Of a DNA stretch of 35,791 nt, positions 1 to 7,624 are shown in pieces (the first letter of the stretch is position 1; every line of letters begins with the position of its first letter). The stretch lies in assembly GCA_020353155.1 (NCBI GenBank), contig CP070689.1, positions 2,368,787-2,404,577 of the forward strand, in the 5' to 3' direction. A program made the translations under genes and the position numbers. This DNA comes from Deltaproteobacteria bacterium (GTDB taxonomy: Bacteria; Desulfobacterota; Syntrophobacteria; BM002). Under the pieces are notes generated by a model. That model saw only the letters and a list, made by a program, of their open reading frames with translations, was not told the origin of the DNA and ran no database searches.

Positions 1-1
1 G

Positions 2-922
2 GAAAGTTTGCGCAAGACAGTTGGGCCCAAGAAGGTAATATGCGCTCTCAGTGGTGGCGTGGACAGTTCCGTGGTGGCAATGTTGCTTCACAAAGCGGTG
101 GGTCATCAGTCCACCTGCATCTTTGTAAACAATGGACTGTTGCGCCAAGATGAGGCGGAAGAGGTTCAAAATATTTTTCGCCACACCTTCGAGATCAATT
201 TAGATTATGTTGATGCCACCGATGCCTTCTTGAGCCGGCTGAAAGGTGTGGTAGATCCGGAGGAGAAAAGAAAAATTATCGGCAATCTTTTCATTGAGAT
301 TTTTGAGCAGGAAGCCAATAAAATCCCAGGGGCTGAGTATCTTGCTCAGGGAACTCTCTACCCTGATGTTATAGAAAGCGTCTCCTTCAAGGGGCCTTCC
401 GCCACTATCAAAACTCACCACAATGTGGGAGGTCTCCCTGAAGTGATGAATCTTGAACTCATCGAGCCACTCAGGGAACTATTCAAGGACGAGGTAAGAA
501 AAGTAGGTGCAGAACTTGGGTTGCCGAAAAAATTGATCCAAAGACACCCCTTCCCTGGACCGGGCCTGGCTATTCGCATCCTGGGTGACGTGACGCACGA
601 GAAATTGGAAATTCTGCGCCAGGCAGATGCTATCATTATGGAGGAGATGGAGAGGAGCGGGCTCCATGATCAGGTGTGGCAGGCATTCGGTGTGCTCTTG
701 CCGGTCCGCACCGTGGGGGTCATGGGCGATGAGCGCACCTACGATCAGGTGGTTGCCGTTCGCATTGTGGAGAGCGTTGATGCAATGACAGCTGACTGGG
801 CCAAAGTGGACTACCAGGTGTTGGGACAAATATCAAACCGTATAATAAATGAAGTCAAGGGGGTTAATCGGGTGGTTTACGATATTTCCTCCAAACCGCC
901 AAGCACAATTGAGTGGGAATAA
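2..922 (+). CDS. guaA: GMP synthase (glutamine-hydrolysing), C-terminal part, 5' end outside window
   Basis: Converts XMP to GMP using ATP and ammonia from glutamine. What is visible is the ATP-pyrophosphatase domain with its P-loop SGGVDSS near the start, followed by the C-terminal dimerisation domain ending in the family-typical PPSTIEWE. The reading frame is open to the left edge (E-S-L before the first possible start), so the internal TTG at 8 is not a real start. The N-terminal glutamine amidotransferase domain, about 200 residues, lies outside the window. The stop codon is 24 bp before the next gene, which suggests co-transcription with the DnaE-like gene. Length and motifs of the visible part are normal for the family. 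Confidence 0.97.
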   Translation, partial: ESLRKTVGPKKVICALSGGVDSSVVAMLLHKAVGHQSTCIFVNNGLLRQDEAEEVQNIFRHTFEINLDYVDATDAFLSRLKGVVDPEEKRKIIGNLFIEIFEQEANKIPGAEYLAQGTLYPDVIESVSFKGPSATIKTHHNVGGLPEVMNLELIEPLRELFKDEVRKVGAELGLPKKLIQRHPFPGPGLAIRILGDVTHEKLEILRQADAIIMEEMERSGLHDQVWQAFGVLLPVRTVGVMGDERTYDQVVAVRIVESVDAMTADWAKVDYQVLGQISNRIINEVKGVNRVVYDISSKPPSTIEWE

Positions 923-946
923 TCCCCGCCGCAATCCTTCCAGACC

Positions 947-3900
947 ATGCGTCAGGCAGATTTCGTTCATCTTCACCTTCATTCCGCCTACAGCCTTTTG
1001 CAGAGCACCATAAGGTTGCCCCAGCTATTAAAGAAAGCACGGGAATATCGGCTGCCAGCACTGGCCATAACAGACCATGGCAATCTGTTTGGCTGTATAG
1101 AATTCTATGATCTGGCCTACAGTAACGGGATCAAACCTATTATCGGCTGCGAACTCGCTATCGACTCCTTTGAGGTAATAGATCCAGAGCGGCCTAGTAG
1201 CCCCGAGCCCGCCAATCATCTAGTGCTCCTGGCACGGAATAAAAGAGGGTATCAAAACCTTCTTCAGCTCATCACCAAAGCCCATTCTCTAGGCTGGCAG
1301 CAGGAAGCACGGGTAAGCAAGAATCAGCTATATGAGCATCATCGAGGACTCATCATCTTGAGTGGCTGCCACAGAGGGGAAATCGCCGCTTTGCTCTCTA
1401 AGGACGACCACCAGAGGGCAAAAGCACGGGCCGCCGAATATTTGGAAATTTTTGGCAGAAATGACTTTTTCATCGAGTTGCAGCCCGTGCTAACTGAGCC
1501 GCACCGGGCCTTGAACGAACGCCTTCTAGCACTGTCCCGCCAGTTGGATGTCCAAGTAGTGGCCACGGCAAACAGCCACATTCTTGAGCCAAAGGAAGTT
1601 GAACTAATTAAGGTCCTGAAGGCTATTAGGCTGGGAACCACTGTAAATGAAATATCCCCATCAGCGGAGTGCGGTTTTCTCTCTCCGGAAGAGATGAAAG
1701 TTGAATTCGCCCACTTGCCTGAAGCCATAGCCGCCACTTTGGCCATCGCTGAGCGCTGCAATCTCGATTTAGACTTGGGTAAGATTCGGATACCGAGGTT
1801 TCCGCTGGACAAAGGTCAGGAGGCAATAGCTGTATTAAGGCAAAAGGCAAGGGAGGGACTTCAAGAACAAATTTTGGCCAATGATCTTGCTGCAGATCAA
1901 GATTACAACCAAAGATTAGACACCGAACTCATAAAAATTGAGCAGCTTGGTCTTGCGGACTACTTTCTCTTGGTAGCTGATTTCGTTGAGTTTGCCAAAA
2001 CAAAGGGAGTTCCAGTCGGCCCAGGGAGCGGATCAGCAGGTTCCAGTCTCACTGCTCACGTTTTGGGGATCACCAAGATTGATCCGCTAAAACATGGCCT
2101 TTTGTTTGAGCGTCTGATAAATCCACTGAGCCCGGAGTTTCCGGACATGGAGTTGGGTTTCGGCATGGAGATGCGAGAAGAAGTGCACCAATACCTCAGG
2201 TCCAAATATGGACAGGATCGGGTAGCGCAAATCGTATCAATGGGCACCATGCAGCTTCGTACGGCCATTCGGGATCTTAGCAAAGCCTTGGATCTAGTAG
2301 AGGATAATCTGGAGGCCGCTGCTGATGCCACCGAGCCGGCCAGAACAGGAGCAAGGGTATACTCAAGGCAACCGTCCGAACAAGGGATGTCCGCGCGAGT
2401 CCCCAGAAAGATATTAGAATTGGCAGCTGAGCTTGAGGGTTTGCCCCGACAGGTAGGCACCCATGCCACAGGTCTGATTATTGGTGATGGTCCACTGGTC
2501 GAAGATGTCCCCCTTTACCATGGTCCCAAGGATGAGTGGGTAAGCCAGTACAACGTGCGCGCCCTGAAGCGGGTCGGCTTGGTAAAGATCGATTTAATTG
2601 CGACAAAAAGTCTAACAGTGATTCGTAAAGTGGTGGATCTGGTAGGCGATGAATATGATTTGGCAGCAGCCTTGAAAGATATATCCTGGGACGATGAAGC
2701 TGCCTTTGAATTGCTGCGTCTGGGGAAGGTGGGAGGCATTCCCTATTTGGAAACCCCAAGAGCACTTGATTTGTTAATCAAATGGCAACCCAGGGGGTGG
2801 CAGGATCTGCTTGCACTGTTGGCCTTGATTCGACCAGTGGCGCTGGAGAGTGGATTAACCGAAAATCTGCTCAGCACTCGTCGGCAGGAAGTATCTCAGG
2901 AGTCATCTCTTCCGTCTGATGAAAAAAAGGTTTTGCCTGGGCCTAAGATTCTTGTTTTTGATGTGGATTTGATCAAGCTCATAGCTGAAAGCACGGGTTG
3001 GTCTTTGGAAAAGGCAGACGAACTTTGTCGCATGCTTATTAGGGCTGAGGAAGAAGAACTGGAAAACATACGTCTGGAGTTCATCAAGGGAGCCGGGGAT
3101 GGTGGTTATGCCCGTGAGGCGGCGGAAAGCATTTGGTCTGAAGTGGAACGATCTGCAGGCGTGGTGGCCAGTAAGAACCAAAAAGTCGCCCAGGCATTCA
3201 CGGTGCTTCAGGCTGCCTTTTTGAAAGCTCGCTTCCCGCAGCACTACATAGCTGCCTTGTTGAGTAGCGAACTACATCAGTATGACCTTCTTACGGCGCA
3301 CATAGAGTCTTGTCTCCAGGAGGGTCTTGCTTTGCTCCCTCCGGATATAAATAAAAGTGAGGTGGAATTCCGCGTAGAAAAAGAGGGTGTTCGGTTTGGA
3401 CTGGCGGCAATCAGACATGTAAGCAGGGCGACAGCTGCCTCCATTGTCCGGGCACGGCGTGAGAGAGGTCCATTTAATTCTCTTTTTGACCTCTGCAGTA
3501 GCTTGGACCGGGAGGATCTGGACAAGAGAGCTTTGGGTGCAATAATAAAAGCGGGAGCCATGGACAGTTTTGGCCTGGGAAGACAAGCTTTGTACAGGAT
3601 GTTGCCTGAATTATTGGAGCAGGCTCGTCGAGGCCAAATGGCACTTTTCGATAGCCCTGACCTGGAGGCTCGCCCAGACCGAAGCTTGACTACCCCTCCT
3701 GACTGGGATTACTCCACCAAACTGGCTAAGGAAAAAGAGGCCCTTGGCTTTTACCTAAGCGGCCATCCGCTGGCTAAATTTCGTTCCTTTCTGGAAAAGG
3801 TAGCACCAGGTGGGGCGGCAAGACTGGAAGATCTTCCCGCAGATTCTCAGGGATTACTGGGGGGTGTCATTGAGGAGGTCAGAGTTACTAGGAGCCGTAA

Positions 3901-4369
3901 AGGAGAGCCCCTCCACTTTTTACGGATAGAAGACTACACAGGCTCTATAGAAGTAATTGTTTTTGCAGATGTGTATGCAAGATTCGAGAGGCAGATATTC
4001 AAAGGGGGGCTGGCTCTGGTGCGCGGCAGGATAGCAAGAGAGGCTTATCAGGTGAGGTTGGTGGCTGAAGAAGTCATGTTTTTGGAGGAGGCCGCCGAAA
4101 AGCTAGCCACCTCTGTTAGGATTTATCTCTCCGTCGAAGGCTTTTCGAGTGAATCGCTAGGCGATCTGCAGCAGTTGTTTAAGTCCCAACCAGGGCCATG
4201 TCCAGTTTACCTACATTTTAATATCGGCCAGCATACAGAGGTTATTCAGAGACTGCCACCTTGGTTTAATATTTATCCGGCCAGAGATTTGGTGGCGGCA
4301 ATAACAAAGCGATTTGGTGAGGGCTGCTTAGAACTTGTTTACGGCGAGGAAGGCGAAACAAACAGCTAA
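947..4369 (+). CDS. DnaE-family (DNA polymerase III alpha) homologue with degenerate polymerase active site
   Basis: This is a 1140-residue protein collinear with bacterial DnaE. It has an N-terminal PHP domain (about 1-270), a palm/fingers region (about 280-800), a tandem HhH region (about 800-870) and an OB fold (about 950-1040). The PHP metal motifs look kept: H8-L-H10, TDH44GN, GCE69 and a later ATANSH. The polymerase motifs are not. The invariant PDxDxDF is PDMELGF (399-405), so the two catalytic aspartates are E402 and G404; only the third, D549 in KIDL, remains. GRGSAAGSL is degraded to GSGSAGSSL, VFQLES to IPYLET (598-603), the YQEQ motif is lost, and FNKSHA is replaced by ASKNQK (741-746). 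No stop or frameshift is present. From family knowledge it should lack polymerase activity; a PHP phosphoesterase or structural role is inference. No Shine-Dalgarno is obvious at the ATG, so translation may be coupled to guaA. Confidence 0.9.
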   Translation: MRQADFVHLHLHSAYSLLQSTIRLPQLLKKAREYRLPALAITDHGNLFGCIEFYDLAYSNGIKPIIGCELAIDSFEVIDPERPSSPEPANHLVLLARNKRGYQNLLQLITKAHSLGWQQEARVSKNQLYEHHRGLIILSGCHRGEIAALLSKDDHQRAKARAAEYLEIFGRNDFFIELQPVLTEPHRALNERLLALSRQLDVQVVATANSHILEPKEVELIKVLKAIRLGTTVNEISPSAECGFLSPEEMKVEFAHLPEAIAATLAIAERCNLDLDLGKIRIPRFPLDKGQEAIAVLRQKAREGLQEQILANDLAADQDYNQRLDTELIKIEQLGLADYFLLVADFVEFAKTKGVPVGPGSGSAGSSLTAHVLGITKIDPLKHGLLFERLINPLSPEFPDMELGFGMEMREEVHQYLRSKYGQDRVAQIVSMGTMQLRTAIRDLSKALDLVEDNLEAAADATEPARTGARVYSRQPSEQGMSARVPRKILELAAELEGLPRQVGTHATGLIIGDGPLVEDVPLYHGPKDEWVSQYNVRALKRVGLVKIDLIATKSLTVIRKVVDLVGDEYDLAAALKDISWDDEAAFELLRLGKVGGIPYLETPRALDLLIKWQPRGWQDLLALLALIRPVALESGLTENLLSTRRQEVSQESSLPSDEKKVLPGPKILVFDVDLIKLIAESTGWSLEKADELCRMLIRAEEEELENIRLEFIKGAGDGGYAREAAESIWSEVERSAGVVASKNQKVAQAFTVLQAAFLKARFPQHYIAALLSSELHQYDLLTAHIESCLQEGLALLPPDINKSEVEFRVEKEGVRFGLAAIRHVSRATAASIVRARRERGPFNSLFDLCSSLDREDLDKRALGAIIKAGAMDSFGLGRQALYRMLPELLEQARRGQMALFDSPDLEARPDRSLTTPPDWDYSTKLAKEKEALGFYLSGHPLAKFRSFLEKVAPGGAARLEDLPADSQGLLGGVIEEVRVTRSRKGEPLHFLRIEDYTGSIEVIVFADVYARFERQIFKGGLALVRGRIAREAYQVRLVAEEVMFLEEAAEKLATSVRIYLSVEGFSSESLGDLQQLFKSQPGPCPVYLHFNIGQHTEVIQRLPPWFNIYPARDLVAAITKRFGEGCLELVYGEEGETNS

Positions 4370-4430
4370 CTTGGAGAGACGGGATCCAAGAGGTTTGAGC
4401 TGTCAGCGGACAAGTGGGGGATTGATATAG

Positions 4431-5159
4431 ATGAGTGAATATCAGGAGAGGAGATATCGCCAACAGATCCACCACGAGCGATTGGTTTCCTTTAAGGTGG
4501 CTATCCAGGAAACAGATCTGATGATTCTGGCTGAGTCCGACCTAACTGAGCTGACTGAGGAGATCATATACAAGGTTCGTGGACCTCTGGAGGGATACAT
4601 TGCTAGTCACCCCGAATTTCTCCATGCAATGAGCCCTCTGCCTTACGATAAACTCGCACCTGTAGTAGTAAAGGAAATGTTGGCTGCAGCAAGGATTTGT
4701 GGTAGTGGCCCCATGGCTGCGGTAGCCGGAGCTATAGCGGAGCAGGTTGGCTTGGCCCTTCTACGGGAGAGTGGAGAGGTGGTGGTGGAGAACGGTGGTG
4801 ATTGTTTCGTCAAAGTGGATTCACCCTTGCAAATATCTATCTTTGCTGGGCGCTCAAAGTTGAGCAATAAACTGGCCCTGAAGATCTATCCAGAAAAGAC
4901 GCCCTTGGGTGTGTGTACGTCTTCAGGCACTGTAGGACACTCCCTGAGCTTCGGCCTTGCTGATGCAGTGACTGTAATATCATCCTCCGCGGCCTTGGCT
5001 GATGCTGCTGCAACTATGACATGCAACCAGGTGAAAAGCGAGGGCGATATCCGACAGGCCATAGATTTTGCCCAAAAGATTGAGGGAGTTTTGGGAGCGG
5101 TAGTGATTGTGGGAGATCAGATTGGTGCCTGGGGTGATGTTGAGCTAGTGTCTGTTTGA
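4431..5159 (+). CDS. UPF0280 family protein (ApbE-like superfamily)
   Basis: A 242-residue soluble protein. It matches the UPF0280 family, which is related to the ApbE flavin transferase fold. Supporting motifs are ENGGDCFV near residue 120 and a TSSGTVGHS segment followed by GLADAVTV and ALADAAAT in the second half, resembling the ApbE GGD and TSG...ADA patterns. No signal peptide or membrane segment is visible, unlike typical exported ApbE. It lies 61 bp after the DnaE-like gene on the same strand and probably shares its transcript. The biochemical function of the family is not established as far as I know, and I do not assign one. Confidence 0.85.
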   Translation: MSEYQERRYRQQIHHERLVSFKVAIQETDLMILAESDLTELTEEIIYKVRGPLEGYIASHPEFLHAMSPLPYDKLAPVVVKEMLAAARICGSGPMAAVAGAIAEQVGLALLRESGEVVVENGGDCFVKVDSPLQISIFAGRSKLSNKLALKIYPEKTPLGVCTSSGTVGHSLSFGLADAVTVISSSAALADAAATMTCNQVKSEGDIRQAIDFAQKIEGVLGAVVIVGDQIGAWGDVELVSV

Positions 5160-5242
5160 GATTTAAGCTTTCACCCAGTGGGCGACAGCCCATACTGTTT
5201 TAGGGTTAAAGGATTATTAATTCTCCTCTAATTCCTCAATTT

Positions 5243-5270
5243 GCAATCTGCAATCCGTAACCTGCGATCT
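5243..5270. repeat. Heptad array, 4 units (GCAATCT type)
   Basis: Four exact-length 7-bp units, consensus GYRAYCY (for example GCAATCT, GCAATCC), lie between the UPF0280 gene and the HIT operon promoter. The unit is the reverse complement of the AGATTGC-type units found after other genes. Confidence 0.7.
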
Positions 5271-5279
5271 ACACAGTAC

Positions 5280-5307
5280 TTGTTTTTTTGGCAGATGTTG
5301 GTATACT
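5280..5307 (+). promoter_or_regulatory. Probable sigma70 promoter of the HIT-lapA-lapB operon
   Basis: A -35 TTGTTT at 5280-5285 and a -10 TATACT at 5302-5307 are separated by 16 bp, with TGG directly before the -10 (extended -10). It lies about 70 bp upstream of the HIT gene start and downstream of the heptad repeat array. Confidence 0.5.
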
Positions 5308-5378
5308 CGCAAAAAATTTTCCTCCGGCAGACAAGAGGGGTGAGTTCGCCTTTTGTTGTGAGGGAAAGGTGAAAGACC

Positions 5379-5879
5379 ATGCGGAATCTATGGGCGCCGT
5401 GGCGAATGGACTACATTTTGGGCGACCGGCCTTACGGCTGCATCTTTTGTCCAGAGGGCAACGGCGAAAGTGATGAACAACGGCTCCTACTGTATAGAGG
5501 TGACCGTTCCATGGTTATAATGAACCGTTTCCCTTACAATAATGGCCATCTTCTCGTCGCTCCTTGGAAACACACACCTTCATTGGATGACCTCGAGGAC
5601 GAGGAGCTGTTTGATCTAGTTCGAACGGTCCGCTGGTCGGTGGCCGTACTCCGCCAAACCATGAGTCCAGACGCCTTCAATGTGGGACTCAACCTAGGTA
5701 CGGTGGCAGGAGCAGGCGTGGAAGGTCATGTCCATTTCCACATTGTGCCGAGGTGGAATGGTGACACGAGCTTCATGACGGTTTTGTCTGAGGTGCGGGT
5801 TGTTCCAGAGCATCTCCAACGAACTTATGAAAAGCTACTCCCCTATTTCGAAAAGGAGAAATTGAATGAAACCAGTTAA
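5379..5879 (+). CDS. HIT-family (histidine triad) nucleotide-binding hydrolase or phosphorylase-like protein
   Basis: A 166-residue protein with the histidine triad H117-V-H119-F-H121 (in GHVHFHIVPRW), which binds the nucleotide alpha-phosphate and supplies the nucleophilic histidine. It also has the LWAPWR N-terminus and CIFC pair (C21, C24) typical of the zinc-containing branch often annotated as AP4A phosphorylase/HIT hydrolase. The substrate cannot be told from sequence; dinucleoside polyphosphates or nucleoside phosphoramidates are usual in the family. A GGAAAGG Shine-Dalgarno lies upstream. Its 3' end overlaps lapA by 14 bp, so the two are translationally coupled. Confidence 0.92.
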   Translation: MRNLWAPWRMDYILGDRPYGCIFCPEGNGESDEQRLLLYRGDRSMVIMNRFPYNNGHLLVAPWKHTPSLDDLEDEELFDLVRTVRWSVAVLRQTMSPDAFNVGLNLGTVAGAGVEGHVHFHIVPRWNGDTSFMTVLSEVRVVPEHLQRTYEKLLPYFEKEKLNETS

Positions 5880-6258
5880 GTGGGTGGTTTTGTTGCTCTT
5901 GATAGTCTTACTGATTGCTTTCCTCATTCAGAACATCGACGCGATTCTTGCCCCAACCACCTTCGAGTTCAGACTCTTTGGACTACTGCACGTCAGCTCA
6001 AAGCCCATTCCCCTTTATGCTCTGATTCTGGGTTCTATCTTTGGCGGTGGTTTAATGACTGCCATTTACCTTGGCGTGGGCAACTTCCGTTTGCGCGGTT
6101 CTCTCCGATCTCTTCAACGTCAGAATAGTGGCCTTCAAGAAGAGCTCAACTCCCTACGTAATCTGCCGATCACTGAGGCGGACGTGCCAGCCAGCAGACC
6201 TGCAGAGATAGTTGGCACTGCTTCTGCGGAGGAAGCCGAAGAGGCAAACACCGGGTAA
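5866..6258 (+). CDS. lapA: LapA domain inner-membrane protein
   Basis: A 130-residue protein with two membrane segments (about 6-24 and 47-72), followed by a short coiled-coil stretch (about 75-105) and an acidic, Ala/Glu-rich tail. This is the LapA/DUF1049 layout. In Escherichia coli LapA sits with LapB in the inner membrane and takes part in control of lipopolysaccharide synthesis. Here it directly precedes lapB, as in E. coli. The C-terminal tail is longer than the core domain needs and looks disordered. Confidence 0.88.
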   Translation: MKPVKWVVLLLLIVLLIAFLIQNIDAILAPTTFEFRLFGLLHVSSKPIPLYALILGSIFGGGLMTAIYLGVGNFRLRGSLRSLQRQNSGLQEELNSLRNLPITEADVPASRPAEIVGTASAEEAEEANTG

Positions 6259-6271
6259 ACTGGCGTGATGG

Positions 6272-7483
6272 ATGGATGCGAACACCCTACATATTGGGGG
6301 AATCGAATTTAATATTCTCGCCCTTTTGGGTATTATAGCCATCTTGGGCCTCGTCATAGGCTATTTCCTCGGTAAGCGCAAGCAATTCACTGATTCTTCA
6401 CGCAGACGATCAAACTCACCAGAAGACTACTCAGTCTTCTTTAAAGGCATCCAATACATTCTAGCCAATGAGACCGATCAGGCCATTGAGGCCTTTAGCA
6501 GAGCGGTACAGGTTAACTCTGAGACCATTGAGACCTACGTGACTCTAGGTAACCTATTCCGGGTGAAGGGAGAAATCGACAGGGCCATCCGCATAAGGCA
6601 AACCATTCTCTTGCGGGAAAAGGTAGACGAGAGAACCAAACTACAGGCCCTCTTCGATATGGGAATGGACTACAAGCAAGGTGGCTTTCTACAGAGAGCG
6701 ATTTCAACTTTCGAAGAGGTGATTCGCCGCGCCCCCAAGAGGTTGGACGCCCACAAAGAACTGGAAGGTCTTTACGAGGCAACACATGATTGGCAGCGGG
6801 CTTATGAAATGCAAAAGGAGATTGGCAAATTAAGCAATACAAACAATCAGCACATTATGGCTCATTTGAAAACAGAGCAAGCCAAGATTGAAATGGAGAA
6901 GGGTAATCTGGATAGTGCCAATGCCCATTTGAAGAAGGCATTATCTCTGGATCCAACTTGTGTGGACGCCAGCTTGCAGTTAGGGTCTATGTACTGGTTA
7001 AAGAACAAGAAGAAGAAAGCGCTCGCCACTTGGAAAAAACTGGTCAAGAACAATCCCAGGTGGGCTCACCTGATTCTCAATCGTTTGGAGGAACAAGACG
7101 GCATGCCGGCTGATGAGGCTAAGATATTGGAATTTCTTGAAAAAATTGCAGAAGAGAATTTGGATGCTTTAGCTCGGTTGGCTTTGGCCCGCTGCTTCAT
7201 GAAACGTGACAGGAGAGAGCAAGCTCTCGCATCATTGAGGCGGGCCTTGGAGTTAAAGCCTGATCTGGGAGAAGCGCGCAAGATGTTAGGTGAGGTGCTG
7301 TTGGAAAAGGGCGATGAAAAGGGCGCACTATCTGAGTACCGTAATCTTCTTGACCACCTCGGGCCTACTACTAAGAGTTATCGCTGCCAGCAGTGCGGGC
7401 TGGAAAGTGACAAGATTGTCTGGAAGTGTCCAGGTTGCCATAATTGGGACACCGTTCAACCTAGGAAGATAGTCGGCGACTGA
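6272..7483 (+). CDS. lapB: LapB (YciM) TPR protein with rubredoxin-type zinc site
   Basis: A 403-residue protein with an N-terminal membrane anchor (about 12-32), a series of TPR repeats (about 60-350) and a C-terminal rubredoxin-like metal site with C372-x2-C375 and C386-P-G-C389. This is the exact LapB architecture and length. In E. coli LapB links the FtsH protease to LpxC and so limits lipid A synthesis; the same role is inferred here. It starts 13 bp after lapA. A terminator 97 bp downstream closes the operon before mutS. Confidence 0.95.
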   Translation: MDANTLHIGGIEFNILALLGIIAILGLVIGYFLGKRKQFTDSSRRRSNSPEDYSVFFKGIQYILANETDQAIEAFSRAVQVNSETIETYVTLGNLFRVKGEIDRAIRIRQTILLREKVDERTKLQALFDMGMDYKQGGFLQRAISTFEEVIRRAPKRLDAHKELEGLYEATHDWQRAYEMQKEIGKLSNTNNQHIMAHLKTEQAKIEMEKGNLDSANAHLKKALSLDPTCVDASLQLGSMYWLKNKKKKALATWKKLVKNNPRWAHLILNRLEEQDGMPADEAKILEFLEKIAEENLDALARLALARCFMKRDRREQALASLRRALELKPDLGEARKMLGEVLLEKGDEKGALSEYRNLLDHLGPTTKSYRCQQCGLESDKIVWKCPGCHNWDTVQPRKIVGD

Positions 7484-7498
7484 TATTTAGGGTGTCTA

Positions 7499-7526
7499 GA
7501 TTTCGGATTTTGGATCGCGGATTTTA
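7499..7526. repeat. Heptad array, 4 units (GATTTCG type)
   Basis: Four consecutive 7-bp units starting GAT (GATTTCG, GATTTTG, GATCGCG, GATTTTA) begin 16 bp after the lapB stop. The array runs into an 8-bp inverted repeat, TTTAGGGG (7523-7530) with CCCCTAAA (7549-7556). Confidence 0.75.
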
Positions 7527-7579
7527 GGGGATGAATTGAAATAAAAGGCCCCTAAACTTCCTTTGAGGATGAGTTAGAG

Positions 7580-7605
7580 CCACGTCCTGTGGGCGTGGAT
7601 TTTTT
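7580..7605 (+). terminator. Intrinsic terminator between lapB and mutS
   Basis: An 8-bp stem CCACGTCC/GGGCGTGG (one G-T pair) with a TGT loop is followed by A and six T residues (7600-7605). It ends only 19 bp before the mutS ATG, so it may also act as an attenuator of mutS. Confidence 0.75.
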
Positions 7606-7624
7606 CTATTGAGGTAGCTCCAAG

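Noticed and set aside
947..4369. DnaE-like gene as a pseudogene
   Set aside because: 1140 codons are open with no frameshift, and the PHP, HhH and OB regions keep family motifs; selective loss of the active site fits a repurposed protein better.
947..5159. Error-prone DnaE2/ImuC mutagenesis cassette
   Set aside because: No imuA, imuB or lexA-type genes are nearby, and the polymerase residues needed for such a role are missing.
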